From a virus, in IMG/VR virus record IMGVR_UViG_3300046413_000570, positions 1 through 23,048 of that record: a DNA stretch of 23,048 nucleotides; one strand, 5' to 3'. How positions within the stretch are numbered: the stretch's first letter is position 1; the number at the start of each line of letters is the position of its first letter. A program made the translations under genes and the position numbers. The notes under the pieces were generated by a model that did not search any database, was not told the origin of the DNA, and was given only the letters and a program-made list of their open reading frames with translations. Positions 6,333-14,156 of this stretch are shown in pieces.

Positions 6333-9300
6333 ATGAGCAGTGTATTAAGAAATTATCGTAAAATCTATACAACACCTGGTGCAGATCCTTCTATGCCTGG
6401 TAGAGTATATAATCTAGAAACAAATGAGTATAAGGTCACATATTATCAAGTTGTCACAGGAACAAGCGGAACCCTCACAGTCCCTTCAGGAGGAACAATC
6501 AACTCCAATGAGTTTGGTTTATCGGGTAATGCGATCTTGTCAAAAGTTGATGTTAACGGTAAGCCAACATTTGAAAGCCCTGTTACATCTGGAGGTTCGC
6601 AGGTAACTGCAAGTCTAAATGTTTTAACTGGAGCATGGGTTGCTTCAGGTGTCTATACTTCTTCTAGTGTAGCATTAATTTATTCTATAAAAATTAAAGG
6701 AATAGATTATCACAATTTAGTTTACAATAATATTATTGAAACTGTTAAAGTTACTGCTGATGTTAGTACTATTAACTTGCAATCTGTAACAGATGGTGGT
6801 AGTAATACTACACATGTTATTGAAACTACAGGTTATGTAAAAACAGGTGGTACATCTTCTCAGTTCTTAAAAGCTGATGGTAGTGTAGATTCAACTGCAT
6901 ACTTAACTACTCAAGTAGTTCCAGCAGGTGGAACAACAGGTCAGATACTTGCAAAAGTTGACGACAATGATTACAACCTAGAATGGATTGAAAACTACGC
7001 TAACTATACAAGTGTTTTAAAACATACAGTTAAAGCTGGTGAAGCTATTAACAAAGGACAAGCAGTTTATGTAAGTTCAGCAGATGGTACTAACATGATT
7101 GTTAGTAAAGCATCTAATACAAGTGAAGCTACCTCATCTAAAACAATGGGATTGTTAGCTCAAACTTTAGCAACTAATGGTAAAGGTTTTGTAATTACAG
7201 AAGGTTTATTGGATAATGTAAATACATTTGGAGCAACAGCAGGAGATCCTGTTTGGTTAGGTACAAGTGGTAATTTAATTTACGGATTAGCAAGTAAGCC
7301 ATACGCCCCCGCTCATTTAGTATTCATTGGTATTGTTACACGTGTAAGTGCAACGGTTGGAGAAATATTTGTTAAGGTGCAGAATGGTTTTGAATTAAAT
7401 GAAATTCACGACGTAGATTTAAAAACTACAACTCCAATTAATGGACATATATTAGGATTTAATGGAACTTTATGGGTAAATAAAACAATAGCAGGTTGGT
7501 TAGGTTACACACCTTATGATGCAAGTAACCCATCTGGATTCATTACAAGCTCAGCATTAACTCCTTATCTTACTTCTGCAACAGCAGCAAGTACTTATTA
7601 TCCATTAACTAATCCTTCTGCTTATATAAGTGGAATAACTAGTGGAATGGTTACAACTGCATTAGGATATACTCCTTATAATGCTACTAATCCATCAGGA
7701 TTTATTACAAGTTCTGCATTGGCTCCATACTTAACAATTAATGATGCAGCACTTACTTACTTTCCAATACCAACAGGAACTACTTCTCAATATTTAAGAG
7801 GAGATGGTACATTAGCTACTTTTCCAACTATACCTACAGTAACTCCTTCTGCTTTAACTAAGACAGATGATACTAATGTTACTTTAACTTTAGGTGGTTC
7901 TCCATCTACAGCTTTATTAGCAGGAACATCTATAACAGTAGGTTGGACAGGTACATTAGCGGATGGTAGAATTGCAAGTGCAGCTACTTGGAATGCTAAA
8001 CAAGATGCTTTATCTGGAACAGGATTTGTTAAGTCAACTGCTGGTGTTATATCTTATGACACTAATACTTATTTAACTACATCAAGTGCAGCAAGTACTT
8101 ATGTACCTTATACAGGTGCAACAGGTAATGTTGATTTGGGAACTTATACTATAAAAGTAGGTAATGGAACTGCTTCAGCTACTGCTATTCAATTAGGAGC
8201 AACTGCTAACTTAGGTTTATATAGTTCATCTGCTAATAAAATAGATTTTGTTACTCAGGGGATAACACGAATGAGTGTAAATGCAAATGGTACTGTTGTA
8301 ATGGGTAGTGCTTCTACTAATGTAATTGGAGATAATTATTTAGATTATGCAACAAATGCAACAGGTATTAGATTTACTCCTACAACAATAACTTTATCTA
8401 CAGGTACAGGAACTCCAGGAACAGGAGTTAATTATATGAGAATGTTTCAAACAGGTAATATTACTATTCAAAATGGTGGAACATTTACAGACAACGGATA
8501 TAGATTAGAAGTAGTAGGTACATCTTATTTTACAGATAAACTTGCCATTAACTATCCATCTTTATCATCTACTTATAAATTAGGTGTTGGTGGAAGTATG
8601 GTTGTAAATGGACAAATAATTGTTCAAGATGATTCAGGAGTTTTTGCAGCTTATTCATCAGATGGTTTAACACAAAGTGGAGGTTTTAATTTTAATAGAT
8701 ATGTAGGAGTTAATATTTACTCTTCAAATACAAATCCTATTAAATTTGCAGTTAATAGTGCAGAAGCTCTTAGAATATTTAATGGTGGTAATATCTTAAT
8801 TCAAAACGGGGGTACATTTACAAATAATGGTTTCAGATTAGATGTTAATGGTACGGGTAGATTTCAAACAAGTTTAACAACTCCAACTATTAACGGTGTG
8901 AGTGGTTTATTAAGTTTTGGTTCAACTGATAGAGTAAGCGTTGGTAACTATGCAACTCCTTCGGCTCAAAGAATATTTACAATAGGACAAGATACTGCAT
9001 GGGTAACTATTGGTAGTTTGCCGGGAGCCACAAACTATGGTGCTATATTTTTTAATCAAGCAACACCTTCTATTGCTAATGCTGCTATGTTTGCTACATC
9101 TGGAGCAGTTACATTACAAGGTACAGCTAACGTGTATATTTCTGCTGGAAATTTTAATTCAATAGCATTATCAAGGACAAACATGTCATTAGGCCCATAT
9201 AATTCAGTTAGCGGTGCAACGAGTGCTTTTACAATTACTAACCCAGTAAATACAGGTCAAACGGCTTCAACTTCAATAGCTGGGTGGGATTATAAAGGTG

Positions 9301-10235
9301 GCTCACGTCAATGGAATACGGGTAACATAGGAACTCAATCTGAAAACGTTTGGGGTGCAACTACTTATTCATTTGTTGGTGCTTCAACTATTACCAACGC
9401 TTATGGTAATGTATTTAATGCACCTATTGCTGGGACTAATGCGACTATTACCAATAATTGGGCTGCTCAATTTAATGGTAGAATTCAAGTAACTAATGGT
9501 ATTACTGTTACTAATGGTGGAGCTGCAATTACAGGTTCAATTTCAGCAACAGGAAATGGTTATTTTAGTCAAGGTGTTTGGTCTAATCAATATTATAATT
9601 TATTTGGAGTTGAAATATTTAGAGTAACATTTACCACAAATAATTTTTTAATAGGAACTACAACAGATTCAGGTTATCGTTTAGACGTTAATGGTACAGG
9701 TAGATTTCAAAATACATTAAGAGTTACAAATAATTTAATTGCAGGTTTTAATACAACTCCAAGAACAGGAACAATTAGTGATGGTGTTACTTCTGTATTA
9801 GGTAACTTACAAAACTTTACAACTAACTATCATTCAGGAGAAGTTTTATATTCTGAAGTATCTGGTGAAGCTTTAAACTTTGGTCAATTATGTTACAGAA
9901 ATGCAGCAGGTAAATGGCAAAAAGCTACAGGTAGTTCATCTGCTATTGCAGCTTATAACATGTTAGGTATTTGTTTACATACAGTTGCTGGAATAGATAC
10001 TGCTATATCAATTTTAACAAGAGGTTATGTAGAATCTACTTATTTATCCGCAGGAGCAGTTGGTAGTCCATTATTTATGGATGCTACAACAGCAGGTTCT
10101 ATAACTGATACAGCACCATCTACAGCAGGTAACATTGTTAGAATAATTGGTAATGTATTTTGGAGTAGTGCTACACAAACTAACTCTAAATGGATTGTAT
10201 ATTTTAACCCAGATAATACTTGGATAGAATTATAA
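6333..10235 (+). CDS. Large repetitive tail fibre protein
   Basis: A 1300-residue, Gly/Ser/Thr/Asn-rich protein with very few charged residues, typical of trimeric beta-structured phage tail fibres that contact the host surface. Recognisable segments: GTSSQFLKADG (about residue 175) and GTTSQYLRGDG (about 487); a domain from about residue 230 (GEAINKGQAVYVSSADG) that resembles the C-terminal domain from about 1178 (GEALNFGQLCYRNAAG); a 54-residue repeat starting GYTPY at 391 and 445; and three YRLDVNGTGRFQ-type units near residues 722, 833 and 1114. The last motif is common in Bacteroidetes phage fibres that end in an S74-type intramolecular chaperone, but no such domain is visible here. Codon use is mosaic: about 6432-6602 and parts of 8870-9500 use many C- or G-ending codons. 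Its role in receptor recognition is inferred. Confidence 0.82.
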   Translation: MSSVLRNYRKIYTTPGADPSMPGRVYNLETNEYKVTYYQVVTGTSGTLTVPSGGTINSNEFGLSGNAILSKVDVNGKPTFESPVTSGGSQVTASLNVLTGAWVASGVYTSSSVALIYSIKIKGIDYHNLVYNNIIETVKVTADVSTINLQSVTDGGSNTTHVIETTGYVKTGGTSSQFLKADGSVDSTAYLTTQVVPAGGTTGQILAKVDDNDYNLEWIENYANYTSVLKHTVKAGEAINKGQAVYVSSADGTNMIVSKASNTSEATSSKTMGLLAQTLATNGKGFVITEGLLDNVNTFGATAGDPVWLGTSGNLIYGLASKPYAPAHLVFIGIVTRVSATVGEIFVKVQNGFELNEIHDVDLKTTTPINGHILGFNGTLWVNKTIAGWLGYTPYDASNPSGFITSSALTPYLTSATAASTYYPLTNPSAYISGITSGMVTTALGYTPYNATNPSGFITSSALAPYLTINDAALTYFPIPTGTTSQYLRGDGTLATFPTIPTVTPSALTKTDDTNVTLTLGGSPSTALLAGTSITVGWTGTLADGRIASAATWNAKQDALSGTGFVKSTAGVISYDTNTYLTTSSAASTYVPYTGATGNVDLGTYTIKVGNGTASATAIQLGATANLGLYSSSANKIDFVTQGITRMSVNANGTVVMGSASTNVIGDNYLDYATNATGIRFTPTTITLSTGTGTPGTGVNYMRMFQTGNITIQNGGTFTDNGYRLEVVGTSYFTDKLAINYPSLSSTYKLGVGGSMVVNGQIIVQDDSGVFAAYSSDGLTQSGGFNFNRYVGVNIYSSNTNPIKFAVNSAEALRIFNGGNILIQNGGTFTNNGFRLDVNGTGRFQTSLTTPTINGVSGLLSFGSTDRVSVGNYATPSAQRIFTIGQDTAWVTIGSLPGATNYGAIFFNQATPSIANAAMFATSGAVTLQGTANVYISAGNFNSIALSRTNMSLGPYNSVSGATSAFTITNPVNTGQTASTSIAGWDYKGGSRQWNTGNIGTQSENVWGATTYSFVGASTITNAYGNVFNAPIAGTNATITNNWAAQFNGRIQVTNGITVTNGGAAITGSISATGNGYFSQGVWSNQYYNLFGVEIFRVTFTTNNFLIGTTTDSGYRLDVNGTGRFQNTLRVTNNLIAGFNTTPRTGTISDGVTSVLGNLQNFTTNYHSGEVLYSEVSGEALNFGQLCYRNAAGKWQKATGSSSAIAAYNMLGICLHTVAGIDTAISILTRGYVESTYLSAGAVGSPLFMDATTAGSITDTAPSTAGNIVRIIGNVFWSSATQTNSKWIVYFNPDNTWIEL
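7503..7769 (+). repeat. In-frame 54-residue fibre repeat (GYTPY units)
   Basis: The protein unit starting GYTPYDASNPSGFITSSAL at 7503 recurs at 7665 as GYTPYNATNPSGFITSSAL. The second copy diverges after about 35 residues. DNA of the two copies has drifted at third positions, so the duplication is old or maintained at the protein level. Confidence 0.75.
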
Positions 10236-10238
10236 ATT

Positions 10239-10997
10239 ATGAAGATAAACGGTATTGCTACTACATCTATAATTAAAGTTAATGGACTTGCGTTTTCAAC
10301 TATGAAAAAGATGGCAGGTGTTACATTACCTACATCTTCTCCATTACCTTCAAGTTTATCAATTTTAAATGCTGATGCTTCAACTTGGAGTGCAGGTACA
10401 CCAACATCATGGACAGACTTTAATGGTCATACAGGAACATTAATGAATGGAACTACTTATGATTCATCTTATAGTGGTAATATGATGTTTGATGGAACAG
10501 ATGATTATGTAGTATTTCCTGATGAACCTGCTTTAGATAGTCAAACTATTACTATGGAAAGTTGGGTTTACTTAAATAGTACATTAAATCAAAATGGATT
10601 TGTATTTGAGAAAGGTCAAGTAAATACTCAGTTTAGTAACTTCTTTTATTCAGATGGTAACTTCTATTTTAGAACAATGGGATTAAGTAATCAAGATTTA
10701 AGTATTGCTTCATCTAGTTATATGACAGCTAATGCTTGGTATCACATTACATGTACTTATGGAGCAGGAACTAAAACTGTTTATGTCAACGGAGTTCAAG
10801 TAGGTCAAGTAACAGGAGTTACAGGAACAATACCAAGTAATCCTACAGGATTATTCTTAGGGTGTTATTATAATGGTGGACCAATAGATTTTTTACTTAA
10901 TGGTAGAATTGCTATATCAAGAGCTTATGACATTGCTCTTACTTCTACTCAAGTAGTAGAAAACTTTGATGCAGAAAAAACAAGATTTGGATACTAA
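10239..10997 (+). CDS. LamG/concanavalin A-like lectin domain protein
   Basis: A 252-residue protein with a short variable N-terminus (1-40) and a LamG-type jelly-roll domain (about 45-245). Hallmarks in order: the 'MMFDGTDDYVVFP' strand (82-94), 'ITMESWVYLN' (104-113), 'WYHITCTYGAGTKTVYVNG' (167-185), and the C-terminal 'NGRIAISRAYDIALT' (221-235) ending in an NFDAEKTRFGY tail. These domains usually bind glycans. Placed directly after the tail fibre gene (three bases apart), it is probably a receptor-binding or fibre-tip protein that recognises capsule or other surface polysaccharide of the host. No glycosidase catalytic residues can be identified by eye, so binding rather than cleavage is the better guess. 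Confidence 0.8.
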   Translation: MKINGIATTSIIKVNGLAFSTMKKMAGVTLPTSSPLPSSLSILNADASTWSAGTPTSWTDFNGHTGTLMNGTTYDSSYSGNMMFDGTDDYVVFPDEPALDSQTITMESWVYLNSTLNQNGFVFEKGQVNTQFSNFFYSDGNFYFRTMGLSNQDLSIASSSYMTANAWYHITCTYGAGTKTVYVNGVQVGQVTGVTGTIPSNPTGLFLGCYYNGGPIDFLLNGRIAISRAYDIALTSTQVVENFDAEKTRFGY

Positions 10998-10998
10998 T

Positions 10999-11247
10999 AT
11001 GGAAACAACTTATATGATATTTAATGTTAGTGAATTACCTAACATAAACTTTACAGAAGTATTAGAAACTTCAGTAGATACAGTAAGAAAGTCTGTAGAT
11101 GAAACTAAGACATTTGTCAAATGGGAAGGAGTTACTCCTCCAAGTATTGAATCTTTAACTACAAAAGAAGGTCCTTATACTAATGATGAAATGATAGAAA
11201 TATTGAAAACAAAAGAATGGAGTATTCCATTTCCCTTTTTTAATTAA
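10999..11247 (+). CDS. Small hypothetical protein, post-fibre
   Basis: An 82-residue acidic protein with no recognised domain. I chose the ATG one base after the upstream stop rather than an earlier in-frame ATG at 10966, which would overlap the LamG gene by 32 bases and add a Lys/Gln/Asp-rich segment unlikely to be native. The sequence has mixed alpha/beta character, with 'TFVKWEGVTPPSIESL' in the middle and a Pro/Phe-rich end (IPFPFFN). Its position between fibre and lysis genes suggests an accessory role in fibre assembly or a moron-like function, but nothing visible defines it. Confidence 0.6.
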   Translation: METTYMIFNVSELPNINFTEVLETSVDTVRKSVDETKTFVKWEGVTPPSIESLTTKEGPYTNDEMIEILKTKEWSIPFPFFN

Positions 11248-11270
11248 TAAAAAATAATTATATTTGCAAC

Positions 11271-11480
11271 ATGAAAACACTAATATATTTTAATGCACCA
11301 GACAAACCAGAAAGTATGGGTATTTGCCAACTTACTGATGATCTTACTTTATTCTTAGAAGAAAGAAGTGAGATATTAATTAACGCAACTGTTGATGGAG
11401 ATATCCTCAGCTTTACTAAACAAGATGAAACACCAGGGTATGCTGTATTAGCAACTACTCCTGCTGACTTTCAAAACTAA
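11271..11480 (+). CDS. Small hypothetical protein
   Basis: A 69-residue protein with no recognised family, membrane segment or signal peptide. It looks like a small alpha/beta protein with an N-terminal strand (TLIYFNAP), a hydrophobic middle and an acidic helix (LTLFLEERSEILINAT). The start is an ATG 23 bases after the previous stop. It belongs to a run of three short genes between the fibre and lysis genes. Confidence that it is a gene rests on tight packing and codon use like its neighbours. Confidence 0.55.
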   Translation: MKTLIYFNAPDKPESMGICQLTDDLTLFLEERSEILINATVDGDILSFTKQDETPGYAVLATTPADFQN

Positions 11481-11506
11481 AAATTAACAATTTAAAAAAC
11501 TTAAAA

Positions 11507-11704
11507 ATGGAAAACATTGAAAAAGAATTAACAGAAGTAGAAAAAGCTCAACAAATTATTGAAGCTGAATTTAAAAAAACAACTGAATTAGCTAGTGAAA
11601 AAATTGCAGAAGTTCTAAAAGAATTTAATTTAACATTAGTACCAGTTGGTAAGTTTGAAGGTAATAAGTTAGAAACGCAAATTATTTTTGCTAAAGCAAG
11701 TTAA
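11507..11704 (+). CDS. Small helical hypothetical protein, crAss-like type
   Basis: A 65-residue protein: a Glu/Lys-rich amphipathic helix (residues 1-45) followed by a short beta pair ('FNLTLVPVGKFEGNKL', 'TQIIFAKAS'). Similar short proteins (helix, then 'EVL.EFNLTLVP' and two strands) occur in crAss-like and other Bacteroidetes phages near fibre and lysis genes, by my recollection; the function is not known. The start follows an A-rich leader (aacttaaaaATG). Four bases separate its stop from the next gene, the first of the probable lysis cassette. Confidence 0.58.
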   Translation: MENIEKELTEVEKAQQIIEAEFKKTTELASEKIAEVLKEFNLTLVPVGKFEGNKLETQIIFAKAS

Positions 11705-11708
11705 TCTC

Positions 11709-12107
11709 ATGGGGACTCTGAATCTAGATAATACTAATATAAAATTTTGGGACACTGTTAAGTTAGTAGGTCTTGCTTTTACAATAGCAGGAGGAATTTG
11801 GAGATTTGAAACACAGATGGCAAACTTACAGAATAGTCAAGAAGCTTTAAGGAAAGAAATAATGTACACTTATAGTGTTGAAATTATAAAGTTAAATGGT
11901 AGAATAGACTTGTTAGAAAGTAAAATGAATGTATCAAATATTGCAAGATTAGTAGATACAACAGGATCTAATAAGTTGACTATCAATGAACTACAGCATA
12001 CTAATAAGGCACCTAAAAGGGAGAAAAGATTACCTCAAGTTTGTATGATATTATCTAGAGAACCAGAGGTTAAAAAAAGAAATTATTTTGATATTGAAAA
12101 TATATGA
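11709..12107 (+). CDS. Membrane-anchored coiled-coil protein (lysis-associated candidate)
   Basis: A 132-residue protein with a single transmembrane segment near the N-terminus (about 15-32, 'DTVKLVGLAFTIAGGIW') followed by a likely coiled coil (about 34-74) and a basic, disordered C-terminus. I prefer the ATG at 11709, four bases after the upstream stop, over a TTG 21 bases earlier inside the previous gene. One membrane anchor plus a coiled coil, next to holin-like and Rz-like genes, suggests a lysis role, for example a spanin or holin partner. A structural membrane protein is possible. Its TGA stop overlaps the next ATG (ATGA), implying translational coupling with the DUF5675 gene. Confidence 0.6.
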   Translation: MGTLNLDNTNIKFWDTVKLVGLAFTIAGGIWRFETQMANLQNSQEALRKEIMYTYSVEIIKLNGRIDLLESKMNVSNIARLVDTTGSNKLTINELQHTNKAPKREKRLPQVCMILSREPEVKKRNYFDIENI

Positions 12108-12544
12108 AAGCCTTATTAAAATTAACGAGGGATAGCTATACAAGTAAATCTACTATTGGAAAATTATATGTAAATGATAAATTTATATGTGATACTTTAG
12201 AAGATACTTGTAGAGATATCAACAGAGATGGTGATTTATCTGATAAAGGTGAAACAAAAGTTTATGGTGAAACAGCAATACCTTCAGGTATTTATAAGTT
12301 AATTATAAATATTTCTCCTAGATTTAAAAAGTTATTACCAAGATTAATAGGTATTGTAGGTTATGATGGAGTGTTAATCCATTCAGGAAATATTCCTGCA
12401 GACACACATGGTTGTATTTTAGTTGGTACAAGAGGATTAGATTGTCTTAAAGGTGGTACAAGTGTTAAAGCAATGACTGCTTTAATGAATGAACTTAAAA
12501 AATATGATGAATATGAAATTCAAATAATAGATAAAAAATTATAA
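12104..12544 (+). CDS. DUF5675 family protein (putative peptidoglycan-active)
   Basis: A 146-residue protein matching DUF5675: an N-terminal 'LTRD' strand, 'STIGKLYVNDKFICDTLED' (16-34), an 'AIPSGIYKLIINISPRF' strand region (58-74) and a conserved IHSGNIPADTHGCILVG block (92-108) with H93, H102 and C104. The H-x-G-N...H-G-C-I-x-V-G arrangement resembles the catalytic block of YkuD-type L,D-transpeptidases (His...Ser-x-Gly-Cys), so a link to peptidoglycan processing is plausible, but activity for DUF5675 is not established to my knowledge. It is encoded inside the probable lysis cassette, overlapping both neighbours by a few bases. No signal peptide is visible, so export would need the holin-type route or packaging in the virion. 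Confidence 0.75.
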   Translation: MKALLKLTRDSYTSKSTIGKLYVNDKFICDTLEDTCRDINRDGDLSDKGETKVYGETAIPSGIYKLIINISPRFKKLLPRLIGIVGYDGVLIHSGNIPADTHGCILVGTRGLDCLKGGTSVKAMTALMNELKKYDEYEIQIIDKKL

Positions 12545-12663
12545 TGGCAAAGAAAGAATCAACTACTAGTATTTTAATTAAAAAATCCAAAAACCATGGT
12601 AAAGCTAAGAAGCATCCTAACAAGAAAGAATGCAAAAAGAATTATAGAGCACAAGGAAGGTAA
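12544..12663 (+). CDS. 39-residue basic protein
   Basis: A very short gene: ATG at 12544 overlaps the stop of the DUF5675 gene (TAATG) and its own TAA at 12661 lies one base before the holin-like start. The protein is extremely basic (13 Lys and 1 Arg among 39 residues) with a His/Lys-rich centre (KSKNHGKAKKHPNKK) and ends YRAQGR. Short proteins with a KHGKAKK-like middle and a [YF]xGQGR-like end recur in crAss-like and related Bacteroidetes phages beside lysis genes, from memory of the family. Coding is supported by the perfect overlap with both neighbours and the family-like ending. It may bind nucleic acid or acidic surfaces; the function is unknown. Confidence 0.68.
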   Translation: MAKKESTTSILIKKSKNHGKAKKHPNKKECKKNYRAQGR

Positions 12664-12664
12664 G

Positions 12665-12901
12665 ATGAAAAAAATATTTAAAAATTACTATAAACCAACT
12701 CCTGCTAAGTTCAGGAAGTTAGGTGACGTGTTATTAGTTGTAGGTACATCTATAACTATGGGTACATTAATGGAATTTGATAAACTTGAAAAAGTATTTA
12801 CTTCTATGGAAATTAAAGTTGCGATGATCATAGCTTTATCTTTTGGAGTAATAGGTAAATTTTTAACAAACTTTTTTGCAGAAACTAAATCAAATGCTTA
12901 A
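12665..12901 (+). CDS. Putative holin
   Basis: A 78-residue membrane protein with a basic N-terminus containing 'YYKPTPAKFRKLGD' (8-21), a first hydrophobic segment (about 20-36) and a second (about 50-71) ending 'GKFLTNFF'. Size, two membrane segments and position next to lysis-type genes fit a small phage holin, which makes the inner-membrane hole that triggers lysis. The 'KFRKLGDxLL ... GKFLTNFF' pattern is that of holin-like proteins in crAss-like and other Bacteroidetes phages, by my recollection. I chose the ATG at 12665 over an upstream in-frame start at 12596, because that extension would overlap the 39-residue basic gene and has unrelated composition. Its end overlaps the next gene by eight bases. 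Confidence 0.74.
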   Translation: MKKIFKNYYKPTPAKFRKLGDVLLVVGTSITMGTLMEFDKLEKVFTSMEIKVAMIIALSFGVIGKFLTNFFAETKSNA

Positions 12902-13469
12902 AAATTTTAAAGATAATTTATTTTTAGTATTTGTGATAGTAGGTATTGCTATAGCTTTTCTATTAGGTAAATCTTGCAATGAAAATAAAGAAGCTAATAT
13001 TTTAAAACCTGTAGTGATAACTACTACACAATATAGAGATACCATATTTCCTAAAGATACTATTTATGAAAATAAGTGGTATCCAAGTAAACCTAAACAT
13101 GATACAGTTTGGATTCCTTTAGATTCAGTAGATTGTAATAAGGTAGTAATGTATGAAGATACTTTTAAAAAACCTGAATATGAAATATATGCTAGAACTA
13201 ATGTTCAAGGTATATTGAGAGATTTAACTTTAGGAGTTAAACTTAAAGTACCTTTAATAATAAAGGATAGTGTTATTGTAAAGAAAGATAGTATTTTTTT
13301 TTATCCTAGCAAGTATGCATTTTATGTAGGTGTAGTTGCTAGTCCAAAGACATTAGCTCCTACTATTATGTTTTCAAAGAATAGAAGTATTTATACAATA
13401 GGATATGACCCATTTAACAAACAACCTGTAATCGGATATTCATATAGATTATGGGGCTCTAAAAAATAA
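12894..13469 (+). CDS. Inner-membrane-anchored periplasmic protein (Rz-like candidate)
   Basis: A 191-residue protein with an N-terminal transmembrane anchor (about 8-25, 'NLFLVFVIVGIAIAFLLG') directly followed by a Cys, then a long extracytoplasmic part with repeated Asp-Thr-Ile motifs ('RDTIFPKDTIYEN', about 49-60), a middle of alternating hydrophobic residues and a C-terminal beta-rich segment ('YAFYVGVVASP', 'YTIGYDPFN'). Position straight after the holin gene and a signal-anchor topology suggest a spanin (Rz-like) role in disrupting the outer membrane; unlike lambda Rz it lacks an obvious coiled coil, so this is tentative. The ATG at 12894 overlaps the holin stop by eight bases; a TTG 18 bases upstream is possible but less likely. 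Confidence 0.6.
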   Translation: MLKNFKDNLFLVFVIVGIAIAFLLGKSCNENKEANILKPVVITTTQYRDTIFPKDTIYENKWYPSKPKHDTVWIPLDSVDCNKVVMYEDTFKKPEYEIYARTNVQGILRDLTLGVKLKVPLIIKDSVIVKKDSIFFYPSKYAFYVGVVASPKTLAPTIMFSKNRSIYTIGYDPFNKQPVIGYSYRLWGSKK

Positions 13470-13475
13470 TAAAAT

Positions 13476-14156
13476 ATGTTTACTTTAAGACACGCAGTTG
13501 CTGACGTCAGAAATATTGCTGACTCAGGTAAAAACAACTACTCATTTAGAATTAGTGATGAACAGATAGCTTTCTGGTTTCATGAAATTAGATCCATGCT
13601 TATATCTCAAGCAGTAACTAAACGTCAAGATATTTCTGATGCTTGGGTGCAAGATATATCATGTTTGGAATTAGAATTAGTAGATGCATCAGATTGTTGT
13701 TTTATAACAACTGATTGTTACATACTTAAAACTAAAGTTCAAATACCTAATACAGTTGAAACTAATGGTGATAACTTAATACTAAGGGTTACTAACCCAG
13801 TAGGTAATATTATATCTAAGTCTAATCCTTTTGAGGTAAAGTATAACAAGTATAATAAGTATACAGGCACTAAACATCAGTGGTATTTTAGAGATGGTTA
13901 TATGTATGTAACTTCAGAATTACTTTTGGAACATATAAATATATTTGCTATCTTTGAAAACCCAGAAGATTTGTCTGGACTTTCTAATTGTGGAGGTTCA
14001 TCATGTTTTAGTTGGGATAGTAAATATCCTTGTTCATTAAAAATGGCTAATGATATTACTAATATTATAATGCAAACTAAGGTACAACCATTCTTACAAA
14101 TGCCACATGATACAAGTAATGATGGTTTATCGCAAAACCAATTAGGTAAAAAATGA
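13476..14156 (+). CDS. Tail-barrel ring protein, crAss-like
   Basis: A 226-residue structural protein of the crAss-like ring type that builds the short tail barrel below the portal. Marks: an N-terminal helix set with 'FRISDEQIAFWFHEIRSMLISQA' and 'QDISDAW' (about 24-56), a strand-rich core beginning 'CLELELVDASDCCFITTDC' and a 'TKVQIPNTVE' strand, and a Trp-Tyr-Phe-rich central segment (HQWYFRDGYMYV). Several Cys (DCC, NCGGSSC, YPC) may form a local site. It starts six bases after the lysis cassette, and its TGA overlaps the next ATG (ATGA). Ring membership is inferred from family pattern and neighbours; which of the stacked rings it forms is not resolved here. Confidence 0.75.
   Translation: MFTLRHAVADVRNIADSGKNNYSFRISDEQIAFWFHEIRSMLISQAVTKRQDISDAWVQDISCLELELVDASDCCFITTDCYILKTKVQIPNTVETNGDNLILRVTNPVGNIISKSNPFEVKYNKYNKYTGTKHQWYFRDGYMYVTSELLLEHINIFAIFENPEDLSGLSNCGGSSCFSWDSKYPCSLKMANDITNIIMQTKVQPFLQMPHDTSNDGLSQNQLGKK

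Noticed and set aside
6424-6606. Alternative 60-codon open frame inside the tail fibre gene
   Set aside because: It overlaps the fibre gene entirely and is open because that stretch has unusual composition; the fibre frame matches fibre-type motifs on both sides, so this is not a separate gene.
7503-9720. Repeated segments in the tail fibre gene considered as a CRISPR-like or intergenic repeat array
   Set aside because: The repeats are in-frame protein repeats with third-position drift, irregular spacing and continuous coding; they are fibre domain repeats.
11259-11266. TATATTTG matching the Bacteroidetes -7 motif TAnnTTTG just before the gene at 11271
   Set aside because: No -33 TTG element at the right distance, the start codon would be at or before the transcript start, and such a motif is expected many times by chance in DNA this AT-rich.
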